Made by a program: the position numbers and the translations under genes. From Siniperca chuatsi (lineage: Eukaryota > Chordata > Actinopteri > Centrarchiformes > Sinipercidae): 64,000 nucleotides of DNA. Positions 34,247 to 46,605 of this stretch are shown piece after piece. Below the pieces are notes generated by a model that was not told where the DNA came from, ran no database searches, and was given only the letters and a program-made list of their open reading frames with translations. The stretch lies in the NCBI RefSeq assembly GCF_020085105.1, contig NC_058063.1:19336262-19400261 (forward strand). Direction: 5' to 3'. Position 1 is the stretch's first letter. Each line of letters begins with the position of its first letter.

Positions 34247-34614
34247 AAGCAATTCTTATGCATACAGGCAAAGATGGAAGTTTGACAAAAGCAGTGGACG
34301 ATATAAACAAGTTGGGAGACGAAATCGCAAGGATCCACCAGGGAGCAGCAGGAACGTCATCTTGGTGGGATTGGTTGTTGTCATGGAAAGCAGCAATCCT
34401 GGGAATTGTGCTGCTGTTAATGATGTTTGCTATGTGTTGTGTGATCCCTATGATCCAGTCAACGGTCAGACGAATGGTAGCCAACATAGCAGTACAGCAT
34501 GTAGCTTTGCATTGTGAACCACGGACTGCAAACAATGAGACTAATGAAAATGACATAGACCGAGACATATGCAAGGCCGAAGACAACGAGGTTGCATTGC
34601 AAATCCTTACTTAA
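34247..34614 (+). pseudogene. Endogenous retrovirus env remnant, copy 2 (single open frame)
   Basis: Same remnant as at 27706-28072, but the helical part, the Trp-rich segment, the hydrophobic anchor and the tail are in one frame (118 codons from the first ATG at 34258). It differs from copy 1 by one G near 34341. There is still no signal peptide, no surface subunit and no fusion region, so no functional envelope is implied. Whether it is transcribed is unknown. Confidence 0.5.
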
Positions 34615-35231
34615 GCGGACTGACCATGGAGATAGAACTAGACAAAGATAAATACTGGACTGATGACCCATAGAGCGTGACTAACCTACCAGAAGAAGTC
34701 TTATTAAATGACGAATGCAGAAAATGGGAAAAGGATGACAGTTTAGCATTACCAATAGTGAACATATATGTAGGCAAACCCTGGAAGGTACTGTTGAAAA
34801 CTTGTTGTCTTTCCTTAATATTAATCAATTAAACATGCCCAACTTTACTTAATGTTAGGTATTAGCCTATTAGGATGTGTTATGATAGCCTCGTTCTGTC
34901 CTCACTACACTTGTAGCCTCAATGGTGTGTTTAGACTCTTTGAATTGTTAATGAAACAGGGAAGGTGAATATGCATCCACACAACAATTCATTTATAATG
35001 GAAATGTAGGTAAAATGCTGAATCCCACATGTGTGTGTCTGTTGCCCTTCCTCCTCCCATCCGTCTCAGAGGAGAGACAAAAGACATTCCTGTGGTTCAA
35101 AGATTGCTGAAATATATGGACATTAACTTGTGTTGATTTTATTTTACTATTTCATATGTATAGGGACATATGAATGTATACCGTCATAATAACAGATATT
35201 GTAACATATATTACCATGTATGACATTTAAT

Positions 35232-35790
35232 AAACAGTGTGTGACTTCAACCGGCCCGCAGAGGAACCGAAGGTGCACAGAACATGTTGGAAAATGAAAA
35301 TATCCAACAACTTTGAAAGAAAGAAGCCTGCTAAAGGGCCTGACCCATTTCTGGGGTCTAACACGACAAAAGTTAGATAAGAAAAGAAGAAGAAACCCTG
35401 GACTTTCCACAAGTTAATACCACTTGCCAAAATAACCATTCACTGACTCATCTGGTATCAAATTGGTCGTCATTTCATTTACTAATGGTTCATCGCAGTG
35501 TTCATATCATTTGTTCCTGGTTGCATTTATCTGCTCATTTGTGTGTCTAGTAGTCATTAGTTGTGTTTGTGTAGTCAGTAGTTTATTGTGTGTGTGTAGT
35601 TAGTAGTTAATAAACTTTTCATTTATAAAAGAACTTGGTTATTATGTGTTTGTATGTGAAGCATTCCGGTCCCTGTACACGAGAGAGAGAGACTAAATAG
35701 ATTATTAATTAATTTATAAATCATTATAATTGACTATGAGATTTTTTCTTTGTAAAAGAGTGGTGCCCCCGAGGGGAATCTAACATAAGT
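35232..35790 (+). mobile_element. Possible LTR downstream of the env remnant, unit copy 2
   Basis: Counterpart of 28690-29245, with the same landmarks and a few indels. Confidence 0.3.
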
Positions 35791-36290
35791 TAGATTCAGT
35801 TATTTAATGTTAACGCTCATTTCATTCTGTTAGCCGGAAGTGAGCCTAAATCTGCTCCTTCCTCTTACCAAATTAAAGGTCATTCACTATGAGAATTTTA
35901 ATGCCTTTTAAGCCTTAATTCGCTGTAGCCATCACGTATTTACCGTGATATAGAAAGAGGTCATCAGGATAATTGTAGGGGGTAATGTCATCTGGTCAAG
36001 TTTGACACAGCTGCAGGGCTATTCCCCCTGTTAAAAATGAACAAATCACTGAGACAGAGTAAAGTAATAACTTTTTCACATGAATGAATCTACATAAAGG
36101 AACAGCAAAAATAACTTGTATGGTTTAAAGACCAGAAACCTGAATCCAATTAATTGTATGGAGACTTTTGAAAGTCTTTGACAGGAAACAACCTTTTGTT
36201 CACAGTATGTGGCGCAATTTTCAAATCTGCAGAAGAACTGCTTTTTAAGCATATTGCAACAGGTGAAACATTTTCATGTTACAGTGGCTC

Positions 36291-36735
36291 ATGGGTACCA
36301 AGCATTTTGTAAACATTTGTAATGCCAACTATTTGTATGAAAACCACACAACTGATGTGAGTCGTTCACCTCAGACTTCAGTTTCACCGGTCACATTTCT
36401 GTCCCCACTGTGTGAACACCAAAAAAAAAAAAAGTTCTGTTAGCATTTGCTTCATTCCTGACATTTCTGTTTTGTCGCTATACATTCTCAAACAGGACAG
36501 AAATAGAATATATTATTGGTAGCAGTCTGCACAGTCACACTCCTTGTGACGGTGAAACATCCGCTGAAGTCCAGACCACTCTTCGGGTTTTCCCTGTTCA
36601 TCAAGAAATGTTATCTCATTCACTCCACCATCCCCAGCTGGCTCAGAAACTGCACCTAGAAAAACAAGAAATAAGATGTGACCTTTGAACTTTACATCCA
36701 ACACTTCTGTCAAAATTTGTAAAAAATAAAATAAC
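36291..36735 (-). pseudogene. Butyrophilin-like gene fragment, antisense, unit copy 2
   Basis: Same fragment as at 29745-30200, with a further deletion of about 17 bp inside exon 3 (near 36590) that shifts the frame after EITFLDEQG. Confidence 0.8.
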
Positions 36736-37643
36736 ATCAGTTCAAGTCAGTAACCATTATCCTCTGAAATATTCAAAGTTCTATATTTCTTCTATCTCCC
36801 TGTTGACATTAGGCAGTATAACTCTGTTGGGACCTTTCAATCCAAACTTAAAAGGTTCAGTTAGCTGATAATTTTTGTACCTTGTACCTGTTACCATTAC
36901 CCTTCCCGTGGCTCAGTCTCAGTCTCAATGAATCTATTAAGTACTGATAGTCCATGTTTTTCCTGCCGACGAGAATACTGTACAATTTCTGGAACTCACT
37001 GCGTCTCTTTAACCCTGTTTGTTTGTGTCTCACAAGCAGAGCTCTGTGTGTGTTTCTCTCTCCCTTGTTTCTCCTCCTTGTCCTTTCTTTTCACTCAGGC
37101 TTCTCTGTGCTGGACCTGGCTGTCGGTGCCTCATTCCTGATGTTTTAGATCTGGATCTTTGTCCTCCAGGAGATTCTGCCTCTCCTCTTGTCTCTGTCTG
37201 TCCCTTGAAATTTGTCTGTTTCTTTCTCCTGCCTGTGTGAATGGTGTGCGTTGTGTGTTTGTGTAGTCTGTCTTTAAATTAGATGATTCATTCAATTATT
37301 TGTTATTATTTAATTGGTGTTGTAATAATTTGGATATATTCTAATAACAGTTTGTGTTTTTGTTTGTGGTAGATTGAATGTTTTTTTCATCTTTGTTAAG
37401 GCTGCTTCATTTCCTGTCTACATGTGGACCCAGCATGAGGCTGATGACAGGTGTGAATTTGTGTGGGTGTGGAGAGAATGAGCTGTATTTTCATGGTTTC
37501 ATGTTCACTTCTTATTCTTATTTTCAGGTGATTATACACTAATGAAAACATACTTATGAATATTATATTCCATTTCTGCCAATAGCTCCTCCTAAATGTT
37601 ACGCACTGGACCTTTAAGTCACAAAAATGTATGAATTTCAAAA

Positions 37644-39291
37644 AGCCTGTTCTCAACAAACACTAATAATACTAAGTAACATTTGCATTTTGGAACAGGA
37701 AACAGAAAACACATTCAGATCAGCAGGGTTATCTAAGACACTGAGGTGATTATCAGAATGATCAAAAACACTATATACAAAAACGAACTTTAAATACTAT
37801 TTACAATATGTGCAAACTGTGAAAAGTGAAGGGTAATGTTACTGGAGAGTTGACATGAAGTTAACAGACCTGCAGTTCAGAAAACACTTTACTTTAAGTC
37901 ACACTTCATTGAGCAAGTAGAGAATTACACACACATCACACGCTGCCACATATATTATATACAGTGGTGGAATGTAACGGAGTACATTTACTCAAGTACT
38001 GCACTTAAGCACAAATTCAAGGTACTTGTACTTTACTTAAGTATTTCCATTTTATGCACTCCACTACATTTGTCTGACAGCCTTAGTTACAAGTTACTTT
38101 TCAGATTACAATTTTTCAGTCCAGTGAAAACCATTTAAAACCATTTTAGATGATTTTGAATTTGAGTGTTTCTGATCAACTAAAGGACAAAGTGTTCCTT
38201 TATGGGTTAAGGAAATGTTCCTCCTTCTTAAGCTAAACAAACAATGGCAATCCCCCTTGCATTAGATGGAAAATGCAAGTGGTCTAGATGTGAAAATGAA
38301 ATTGCCCTTTTTTTTCATTTTCAGAAATAGTAAAAAGGTTTCACAAATCTGAAACTGTGTTTTATAGAATCTTTAGCCTCTCTGGGATAATCTAGTCCAG
38401 ATTTGACAAGTCTAGATATGGTGGTTTTTAGGGATGCCCAGATCGACCCATATTTAGTAAAAATATGCCAACGGGAGATCAGGATTAATGCTTTTTAGTT
38501 GCCAGTCACGAAAACCGATGGAGGACATTACATTTGTTTACTACCCCTCCAATATGGCGACTGTGCAGACGCATATAGCAGCAACATTCTCTCCACAGGC
38601 TACCTCCCAGTCAAGATGGCGGTGAAGCTAACGAAAACTGAGACGTATTCATCTAGTATGGTGTCTAACTTTAGTGGCTCATAACATATCGGGTATTGAA
38701 TTAATCTGCAGACGCTCCGGTTCAAGATGAGACCAAACCTTTCCATGGATGTCGGTTTTTGAGGCAAAATGTGGCCTGCAACAGACTAGGTAAGCCTCGT
38801 TTTGCCTGAATCTGCCTGCCTTTAATTGTGATTTTGAACAATGCTAGTTTTTTAGCTTTTTCCTGCCTTAACATAACCTGTTTAACCTTTTGGTGTCCTG
38901 TGTTATGCTTGCTGACAAAGTAAACTGTTTTAAGTTTCTGTGTATATGCTTTTTGATATGCCCCTATATGAAAACATTTTTTTCTAACTAATGCAGAAAG
39001 AAACACTTATGGTACTATAGCTATGTAAAATTAAACATTACAAAATTAATCAAACAGTTCAGTACAGGATGAGAAAGACAAGGCAGCTGTCAGTCACTTG
39101 TTATTTCACATGAGGGACAAGCTCCCTAGTCATCACTGTCTAATATCTCATTTGAAGTGTCAGTAATTAATTTAATACTAATTTCTAATGTTTTTATTGT
39201 TTAATTTATCAAAATATATAAATATCTCAAATATCTCCAAGGGTGTTCCAAGTAAGCCCACTTCATGATTTGTTGATAAATATATACAGTC

Positions 39292-39323
<32 letters not shown>

Positions 39324-40333
39324 TATAAATCTTAACAATACAAACTTGTTTTATTCAAATCTTTAATATCTTAGCTCTCGATAGCTATTTTCCTTTTGTG
39401 TTCACTCCTATTCTATGGTCTGTAAATTGCATTTGAAATAGGCGTGACCAGATTTTTTGCTGTGTTGTCAACGCAGAAAAAGCTAAACGTACAACATGTC
39501 TTCTTTGTAATGTAGCCAAAAAAATATTTACGAACAAAATCAAAACTATAGTGGAAATTATTCTCCAATACTTCTATTTTTCAGTATGTGTTGTCATTTT
39601 GTTCAGTTTCAGTTTATTTACAAAAAAGTTAAAATACAAGTACAGTCATATAAGACATAATGGACATGTGTGAAATGGGACACCCTGATAAGCTATCTGA
39701 AGCTTGAAAATAGGGGCCCAGACAATAGGCAGATAGTATTTAAAATATATGTTTAGACACAATTTCAAAGGGCCTGGAATCCCACACACCAATCACAGCA
39801 GATTCTGAGCGCACACCTCTTCCTCCCCAGTTGCTATTGGCTATCACGGGGTTTTCCCCTCCTCTTGTTATGTTCTGCTTGAGAGCAACAAGGCTTGGCA
39901 AACTGCAAAGCATTTGTCTTCAGGGAGATTTTAGACATAGCCACAGCGCTGGCAGTTTTTTTTTTTGTTCATCTGCACACAAGACTTTGGACATCCCTGC
40001 TCTGAGGAGAGCTGCACGGTCATTAATATGCTGAATCACACAGGGTTCTGATTAAGAATCTCATGCACATGAATAAAAGTGATATTATTATGTATTTACT
40101 ATGAATTCCCACCACAGTTTACAGACACATTGTCTAGATGTGATAGAGTGCATTTATTATACTGTTTATTTGAGCTGTACATTTACAAGCTAACCAAAGA
40201 CCCGAACAAACTGAAAGCTTTAGATCCTAGATGTGTTTTGCCAAAGGTCAGAATATGTTCATTTCTTGCGGTTTCATTTTAATCAAAGAAACAATGAATT
40301 CATGATCAGAAAGCAACACATGAACATTGGTCA
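37644..40333. repeat. 6.5-kb tandem unit, copy 3 (partial)
   Basis: Matches copies 1 and 2 up to 'gaacattggtca' at about 40333, then leaves the unit at 'tgtgtgaacaccaaaaaaaa'. That string also occurs inside the pseudogene part of the unit (29868 and 36410). The missing 3.9 kb therefore ends at a short shared sequence. A hAT-like MITE end lies at 37962-38110. Confidence 0.9.
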
Positions 40334-40864
40334 TGTGTGAACACCAAAAAAAAAAATGTGTGAAAATAAATGTAAATCAAATCATAGAACATTTTCCCAT
40401 TACAATAACAACTCTCTTCATAATCTACTGCAGTATAAAACATTCTGTATAAAATATTTATCTTACATTTAAAATTGCAGTCAGAATCGGTCTTACAATA
40501 TATCTATAATGGTTCTTTCCCACCTGTCTACATTACTGACAAACTTACTGCATGTCTGCAGGCACTGGACATAACCCTCAGTAACCCTCTGACATTAAAA
40601 ATGAATTGAAATGTGACACAATCTAAATGTAATTATGTGATTAGAATAGTTTGAAACTTGTGATTTGGCCGTTATAAATTCATACACAGTGAAACATTTG
40701 AAATTTTAGGAATGAATGTAATTATTTGCACTGTAAAAATCTGCTTTGGAGGACACAGCAATGGCTCATCTTCACTTCTGCTGGTTTTAGTTTTGTTTTT
40801 GGTGATTTCATTTGAAGTCAGGATGTGGGCTGACTACTGGCTTTAAAGAAGACATTGAGACAGG

Positions 40865-43800
40865 ATGGAGATCACCTCACTCTGCCTAATGCTCTGTAAG
40901 AAATTTAACTTCTTAAAACAATATTGCCTCCTGCTCTATTTTTCTCACCTGTTCTCACCCTTTAAAAACATCTTTTCTTTCAAATGTAATGTAAATGCAG
41001 TTGTGATTTGAAGAATAGGATCCAATCAGCTCCATTCAATCAGTCAACTTATGGCAGATTTTGCTTGTGGTACTGAAAATGTCTATTTGATTGTTTCTAA
41101 AATTCATAGTTTGCAGTTAGTTTCCTCCATTTTTCTGTTTCTGTAATGTAGCAATTGTGTGTTCCAATCACCTTTGTATCTGGTTTAGGGACTTTTACAG
41201 CTATGCATACATCCTGATTTGCGATAACAGTTCTCTTATTTCAGTTTCCCTTGCTCTGTTCCTGACCATTGCATTCAAACATACCAACAACATGTAGTTA
41301 AGAATAAGAATAATTCATTCATATTGTAATGATATACTAAGGAGTAAAGTTTAAAAGTGTTATATTAAAGCAAAGTCTGGACTCTGGATGTAATAAGAGC
41401 CATTCAAATTCTGCTGAAACCTTTTGGACTGATTTTAGTGACAGAGAGGGAGCCAAACAGGGCCAAATCCAGCAGTGATGTGTTAAATTGAGAAACTGTG
41501 GGCAATTTAGCTGCATTATGTTGAAATGATTTGTGCTTTTTGCAAAAAGATGAATTCAACAGCCAATTACAACGTAGTATAGGGAACTTTTACGACCTGC
41601 TGATACTTACGTTGATGACTTGATAGCAGCAACAATAGACAGCAAACAAGCTGGTGACCTGATCCCAAGAAAAACTAACCACAATAATTTAATAATTGCA
41701 AGATTTTGCAAGATACTCTCATCATAAAACCATATTATATTGCTATATTAATCTTGCTATCCCCTATGAAGTTTCAAGTATTCTTGCTAAAGTTCTGTTG
41801 GTAGTTACTGCAACTACTGGTAAGATAATTGCAGGCAAATCAGATTTCCAGTCACTTAAAATAAACTTAATATGTATTTTGGCATGTAAGTTTTTTCTTG
41901 ATTTTTGGGAACAGTATGTGTGACCAAATAATCAAAACTCAAAGGTCCACTTGCTAGCTTTTGGAGCTTTCAACCTTTAGCTCACTTGTTATCATGTGAC
42001 CAAAATGCAAACTTAGTTCATGTGATGAAACCCGAAACAGCTTATTTATGAAGACTGTGAGATGCAGTTAAAGCTGGTAAGTGTCTCAAGCTTAGATTAT
42101 TTTGTCACACATAATTGTAGTTGTGTGTTTTGTAGTTTTGATTGCGTTTAAAATATTTTTTGTAACAACGCCCATGATATGCTTGCTTTTAACTAAATTA
42201 ACATTGTGCATGTTCTCAAAAATGCAGTTATGTCAGCAGCAAACTCTAAACAAATGGCAACAACAATTGCAGAAAGTTTTGAAGAGAAACTAATCTATGA
42301 TGATCTCAACATTAGCAATATAGTAATGTGTACTTTGTGCACAACTGGAAGTTCTCAAAGATGTTGGCCAGGGAAGATTCGGCTTAGTGCTTCTTGATCT
42401 GTGCAACTGGTGCTCAGATGGTTGAGTGGGTTGCAGCAACAGCAGCAGATCAAACACATTTGCCTCAAAGAGCGATGCTATCTGTACAAAATATAATCTG
42501 ATGGTTTTACATTTGTTTTCATATTTTTCAGCCGCACTGAACATCTATCCCAACAGATCTCAGTTCTTCTGGTATGACTCCATCACTCTGACCTGTGCAG
42601 TGGCGGGATACTCTTGTGGCTGGACATTCAAGAGAAACACCTCCTCTCAGACTTCTGAACCATGCAGCTCCGGCTGGGGGATACCACATGAGTCCTCCTG
42701 CACCATTGAGGATGCCTATCCAGCAGACACTGGAGTGTACTGGTGCGAGTCTGAGCACGGGGAGCGCAGCAACACCGTTAACATCACCGTGACTGGTAAC
42801 TCCAAATGTGCATGGAGCTTTTATCTATTTGTATTTGATGCTGACTTTATGCTGTGCATTTTTGACAAGGAACAGAAATGATTTATTTGTTATTTACCTG
42901 AACAATCTAAAGATTAAAATGGAGTTCATAAGAACAATGACAGCATGGTTTGTTTTTAGATGGTGTTGTGATACTGCAGAGCCCTGCTCTTCCTGTGACA
43001 GGAGGCGATAACGTAACACTTCTCTGTTCCTACAAAGAAGAAAACCACAGAAAACCCACTTCCGATTTCCCTGCAAAGTTCTACAAAGGTGATGTTTTCA
43101 TTGGGACTGAACCTGCAGGAAACATGAGCTTCTTGACTGTTTCCATGTCTGACGCAGGTTTCTACAAGTGTGAACACCCAACGAAGGGAGAGTCACTACA
43201 GAGCTGGCTGGCTGTTAGAGGTGAGGATGGTATTCTGTGCTTAGCTTTAGTAATACAAGTGAAACATACATTTTGAATAAACACCATTGTAAGTAACAGT
43301 AAGAAGTTTCTTCATATCAGACTACAGCTAGTTCCTCAAATCACTTTCAACCACGAAGGGACTCGAACCCTTAATCTTCTGATCCGAAGTCAGACGCCTT
43401 GTCCATTAGGCCACGTGGTCACACAGACCTTTCCTTTTTGACACCTCAGTAGTGCTGTGGTTTATCTGATAAGTAGGCGAGTGCTAACCTTGGGCCAAAA
43501 AGGCACACTTATTTATGAGAGAGTTGAAGATTTTATTAATGAAATTTTATTGGTAGCCTTCTACTACAATGACACCATTCAAGAATCCATTTCTCTAATG
43601 CAAGTTGGGTGATTTTACATGTGTTTTATTCAGGACTGCAGTTAAAAGTTTGGTGATGTGATATGTAGCAGGGAATGGAGAGATGTATTGATTGCTTACG
43701 TTGACATCAGCAGGCAGATCACAGAAGTTTTGCTTACATGTTGCAACAGCTACAGACTTTCACTGTCCAGTACGGGAGTCAAACTCAAAAAAAGTATGGG

Positions 43801-46035
43801 GGTTGAACCACCACACACTAACCATCTGAGCTAACTGGCCTGCTCTCGAGGATTTCTTTTTGAGAGGCAGCAGACACACACACACACACAGAATTAAATT
43901 ATTAATGTCAAGGAGTCATGAATTGAGCTTCTTGGGGAATAAAATGGAGATGGAGTGACATAATAAGACAAACAAAATATACACAAACCACAGTGGAGGT
44001 CCAGCAGCTCTGAGTGCAGCAGGTGGAGGAGACATGGTGTTGATATATATGTAAAAAAAGCTAATGCATTCAACCCAGAGTTACGTGTTTGGTCACAACG
44101 TTGTGTTACGTTTATATTTGTTGTGTTTAATCACCTGATATGAAAGGCTTTCCTGTCGTATGCTATGCCAGTCTGCACCAGTGGAGAATAGTTGGTTACT
44201 GATATCTGGCAGTATTTTTGGGAAATATCCTCTCTTCTCCTTTTCAGGAATCCGTTACTTTACCACTCTTTCTTTTAGCTGATAAAAAGTACTAAGTAAC
44301 TGAGATGACAAGTACAAACTTCCCATTAGAGCCATGTAGGCACAAGTGATTTAAAGCTTTGGCACCAGGGGGCGAAATAACACAATGAAACATATTTAAA
44401 TACATCTATGAACTTTTTGGCATAAAAATGTTTTACAGATAATTTCATCAAGGCCTGCTGTTTATTTGATTCAGACATCACACAGTTGGCAATTGGTGGC
44501 ACTACAGTTCTTATAAGCTTAACTTGTATTTGGATGAAAACAGAACTAGTGGTGGTTGAATTATCTATTTAACCAATTTTGTATTTTGTTGTTTTGTTTG
44601 TTTTTTTCTTCCTAGCAGTCAGAGATGATCCTCCTCCTCTTCTCATGTCTGTGCCCAGGCTGGTGTGTACCATCCTGCTGATTGTCCTCTACACTGTCAT
44701 GCTTATAGTGTGTGTGAATGTATACAGAAAGTGGGCTAAAGGTAGGGGGAACATCTATATCTAACATCTACATCTAACATTTGGAAATCATAAATGTTAA
44801 AATAAATGCAACCTTAAACAAAACGTTAACCACATCTTAACAAAATGTACAGTATGTGTTAGCAGCTCCATTTTTTATTTGACATAAATATAAATGTATT
44901 GTATTTTTACAAATAGTAAAAGGGGCATCACTTCACTGATACACACATTTATATGTTTTATTCAATAGGTATGAACTGAAGTTGGTGATGTTTGCCAGTC
45001 CCATAAGTTTCATTATATTTTTGATACCAATAATCTCTTATTCGTCGGGATGTAATCAGTGTCTTGCTCAAGGACACCTCAGCAGGTCAGAGAAAACTCA
45101 CACTTAAAGTAGTTTTACAGGAATCAAAAAGAAAAGCTCCTTCAAGTTTCTCAGAAAACAGGATAATCTGTTTATAAAACGGATGGATGGATGTGTGGGG
45201 AAAGTCTTTAAAGGTGCAGCTTGATGCACATACTGTATGACAACAGTAATTCTTATCCCAATAAACACAGGAAAAAAAACAGGAACACACCAAAGCTTTA
45301 CACATATTTTTAAGTGTAGCTTCTTGTGTCTGCATTTGTGTTCAAAACTTTGCTCAAGATTGGCTGTTTACCAATACTAGGCATGTTGTGTAGTCTTTTT
45401 TGGGGGGACACTTCAGTGTGGTCAAAGAACAAAGCTAAATATTCACTGAACACTGACACCCCCCACCTGAACCTTAAGGTATATTACAGCACATTGAGAT
45501 GGCTGACAGGTGTGGAAAAGCTGGGACTTGACCACATGCTGGGGAGAATCTCAGCGAACAAAACAATGGATATGCTAGACAGCAAGGAGAAGAGAGATTT
45601 TTCTACAGGGCTTTAGCCAGGATTTTGGAAATGATCACAGGAACTCCCACTGACGAAATGTATGACTTGCCGCCAACCAAAGTCTGTAAAAGTTTTATAG
45701 TATTTAAACAAATGACAAAAATTCACATATTAGTCAATTTTTTTTGTCAAAACTTTATCGCTCTACACTACGGTCTAAATGTTGTGTCAAAGCCTTTTTC
45801 TACACTGCCATGTCTGTAAATCTGGGGTAGACTTTTTAGTCAAATTTTAAGGTACCAGAGGATGTGTCCTCAGTGGTATTAAGCCCTGGATGCTTATCTG
45901 GATTTAAATTCTTGGACATATGACAATTATTAATTTAAATGATGGCTCCTCTAAAATGCTCTCTGTTCTCCTCTTCCTGCAGCTCGAGCTGAAGCAAAGA
46001 AAAGAGCTTCTGATCGTCCCTTATCAGAGCAATGA
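40865..46035 (+). CDS. Fc-receptor-like (FCRL-type) membrane protein with two Ig domains
   Basis: The exons are 40865-40895 ([10 protein letters not shown], leader), 42532-42795 (D1), 42960-43220 (D2), 44616-44741 (membrane) and 45983-46035 (tail). All are GT-AG and phase 1, joining into about 244 codons. D1 starts [20 protein letters not shown] and has its Cys pair in LTCAV and VYWCES. D2 has TLLCSYK and FYKCEH. Both suit teleost Fc-receptor-like proteins. The membrane exon gives [20 protein letters not shown]. The tail is short (about 20 residues after KWAKG) with no ITIM or ITAM, so any signalling would need a partner chain. The leader is short; an extra mini-exon between 40895 and 42532 is possible but none with fitting phase was found. 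Ligand unknown. The membrane exon begins at a tandem acceptor, TAGCAG. Confidence 0.75.
43348..43420 (-). tRNA. tRNA-Arg(TCG)
   Basis: A 73-base complete cloverleaf. The acceptor stem GACCACG pairs fully with CGTGGTT, with discriminator G. The anticodon arm is TCTGA-CTTCGGA-TCAGA with anticodon TCG. The T arm is AAGGG-TTCGAGT-CCCTT. The A box (TGGCCTAATGG) and B box (GGTTCGAGTCC) are intact. It lies antisense in the intron between the D2 and membrane exons of the Fc-receptor-like gene. I see no run of four T immediately downstream, so its Pol III termination site is unclear. Confidence 0.93.
43764..43840 (-). pseudogene. tRNA-like pseudogene (Ile-type)
   Basis: On the minus strand the ends, GGCCAGTTAGCTCAGATGG and GACTCCCGTACTGGACA, resemble the two ends of a tRNA-Ile, with six of seven acceptor pairs kept. 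The middle is degenerate: there is no proper anticodon arm and a T7 run is present. It is either a dead tRNA copy or a tRNA-derived short repeat. Confidence 0.6.
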
Positions 46036-46123
46036 GTCTTGTTTCCTGCTGGGATGAAGAAAAAGAGCAGCTGTACATGTTGTCACTTTTAATATGATGT
46101 TTATATATGACCAATATCTCCAC

Positions 46124-46225
46124 AGGGTGAATTTTTGTTACAACCGTGACCTTAAAACCTGATCATCATGTAAAAGAGGAATAAGAGATTTCTTTGAACA
46201 TTGCTTTTCAGAAATGCATGAGACT
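46124..46225 (+). other. 3' UTR segment of the Fc-receptor-like gene, duplicated at 55.2 kb
   Basis: 'ctccacagggtgaatttttgtt' and the next 90 bases recur at 55183-55290 with scattered substitutions. No coding content. The end of the transcript was not found; the AATAAA-like site near 46400 lies inside a dispersed repeat. Confidence 0.6.
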
Positions 46226-46388
46226 GTATTTTTGGTACGCCCAATAACCAAATGCTAATGTCAGAATGCAAACATGCTTACAATGACAATGTTAACAAGG
46301 TACAAAGTAATTTATTTATCATTTTGCAACACAAGGTTGTATAATGGAATGAAAGTTTGTAGTCCCTTCATGCTACACACAGAACATA

Positions 46389-46560
46389 ATTCAATTCAAT
46401 AAAATGTTATTTATATAGTGGCAATTCATAACAGAAGTTATCTCATTGCACTTTTCATATAGAGCAGGCCATGCCCTTACTCTTTATTAACAGAGACCCA
46501 ACAATTCCCACCATGAGCACTTGGCGATGGAGGCAAGGAAAACCTTCACCTATTCAGGTG
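46389..46560 (+). repeat. Dispersed teleost repeat
   Basis: Same family as 664-812 and 47985-48190, with 'atagtggcaattcataacagaag' and 'acagagacccaacaattcccaccatgagca'. Confidence 0.6.
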
Positions 46561-46605
46561 AAGATAGGGCCAGAGTTATCAAGCCAGTGTGTTGTAGAAA
46601 ACAGG

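Larger units (their letters stand above)
31119..37643. repeat. 6.5-kb tandem unit, copy 2 (complete)
   Basis: Near-identical to copy 1 without its insertions; length 6,525 bp. It carries a hAT-like MITE end (31426-31570), the (CA)n tract, the env remnant, the LTR-like stretch, the butyrophilin-like pseudogene and the MITE end. Confidence 0.92.
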
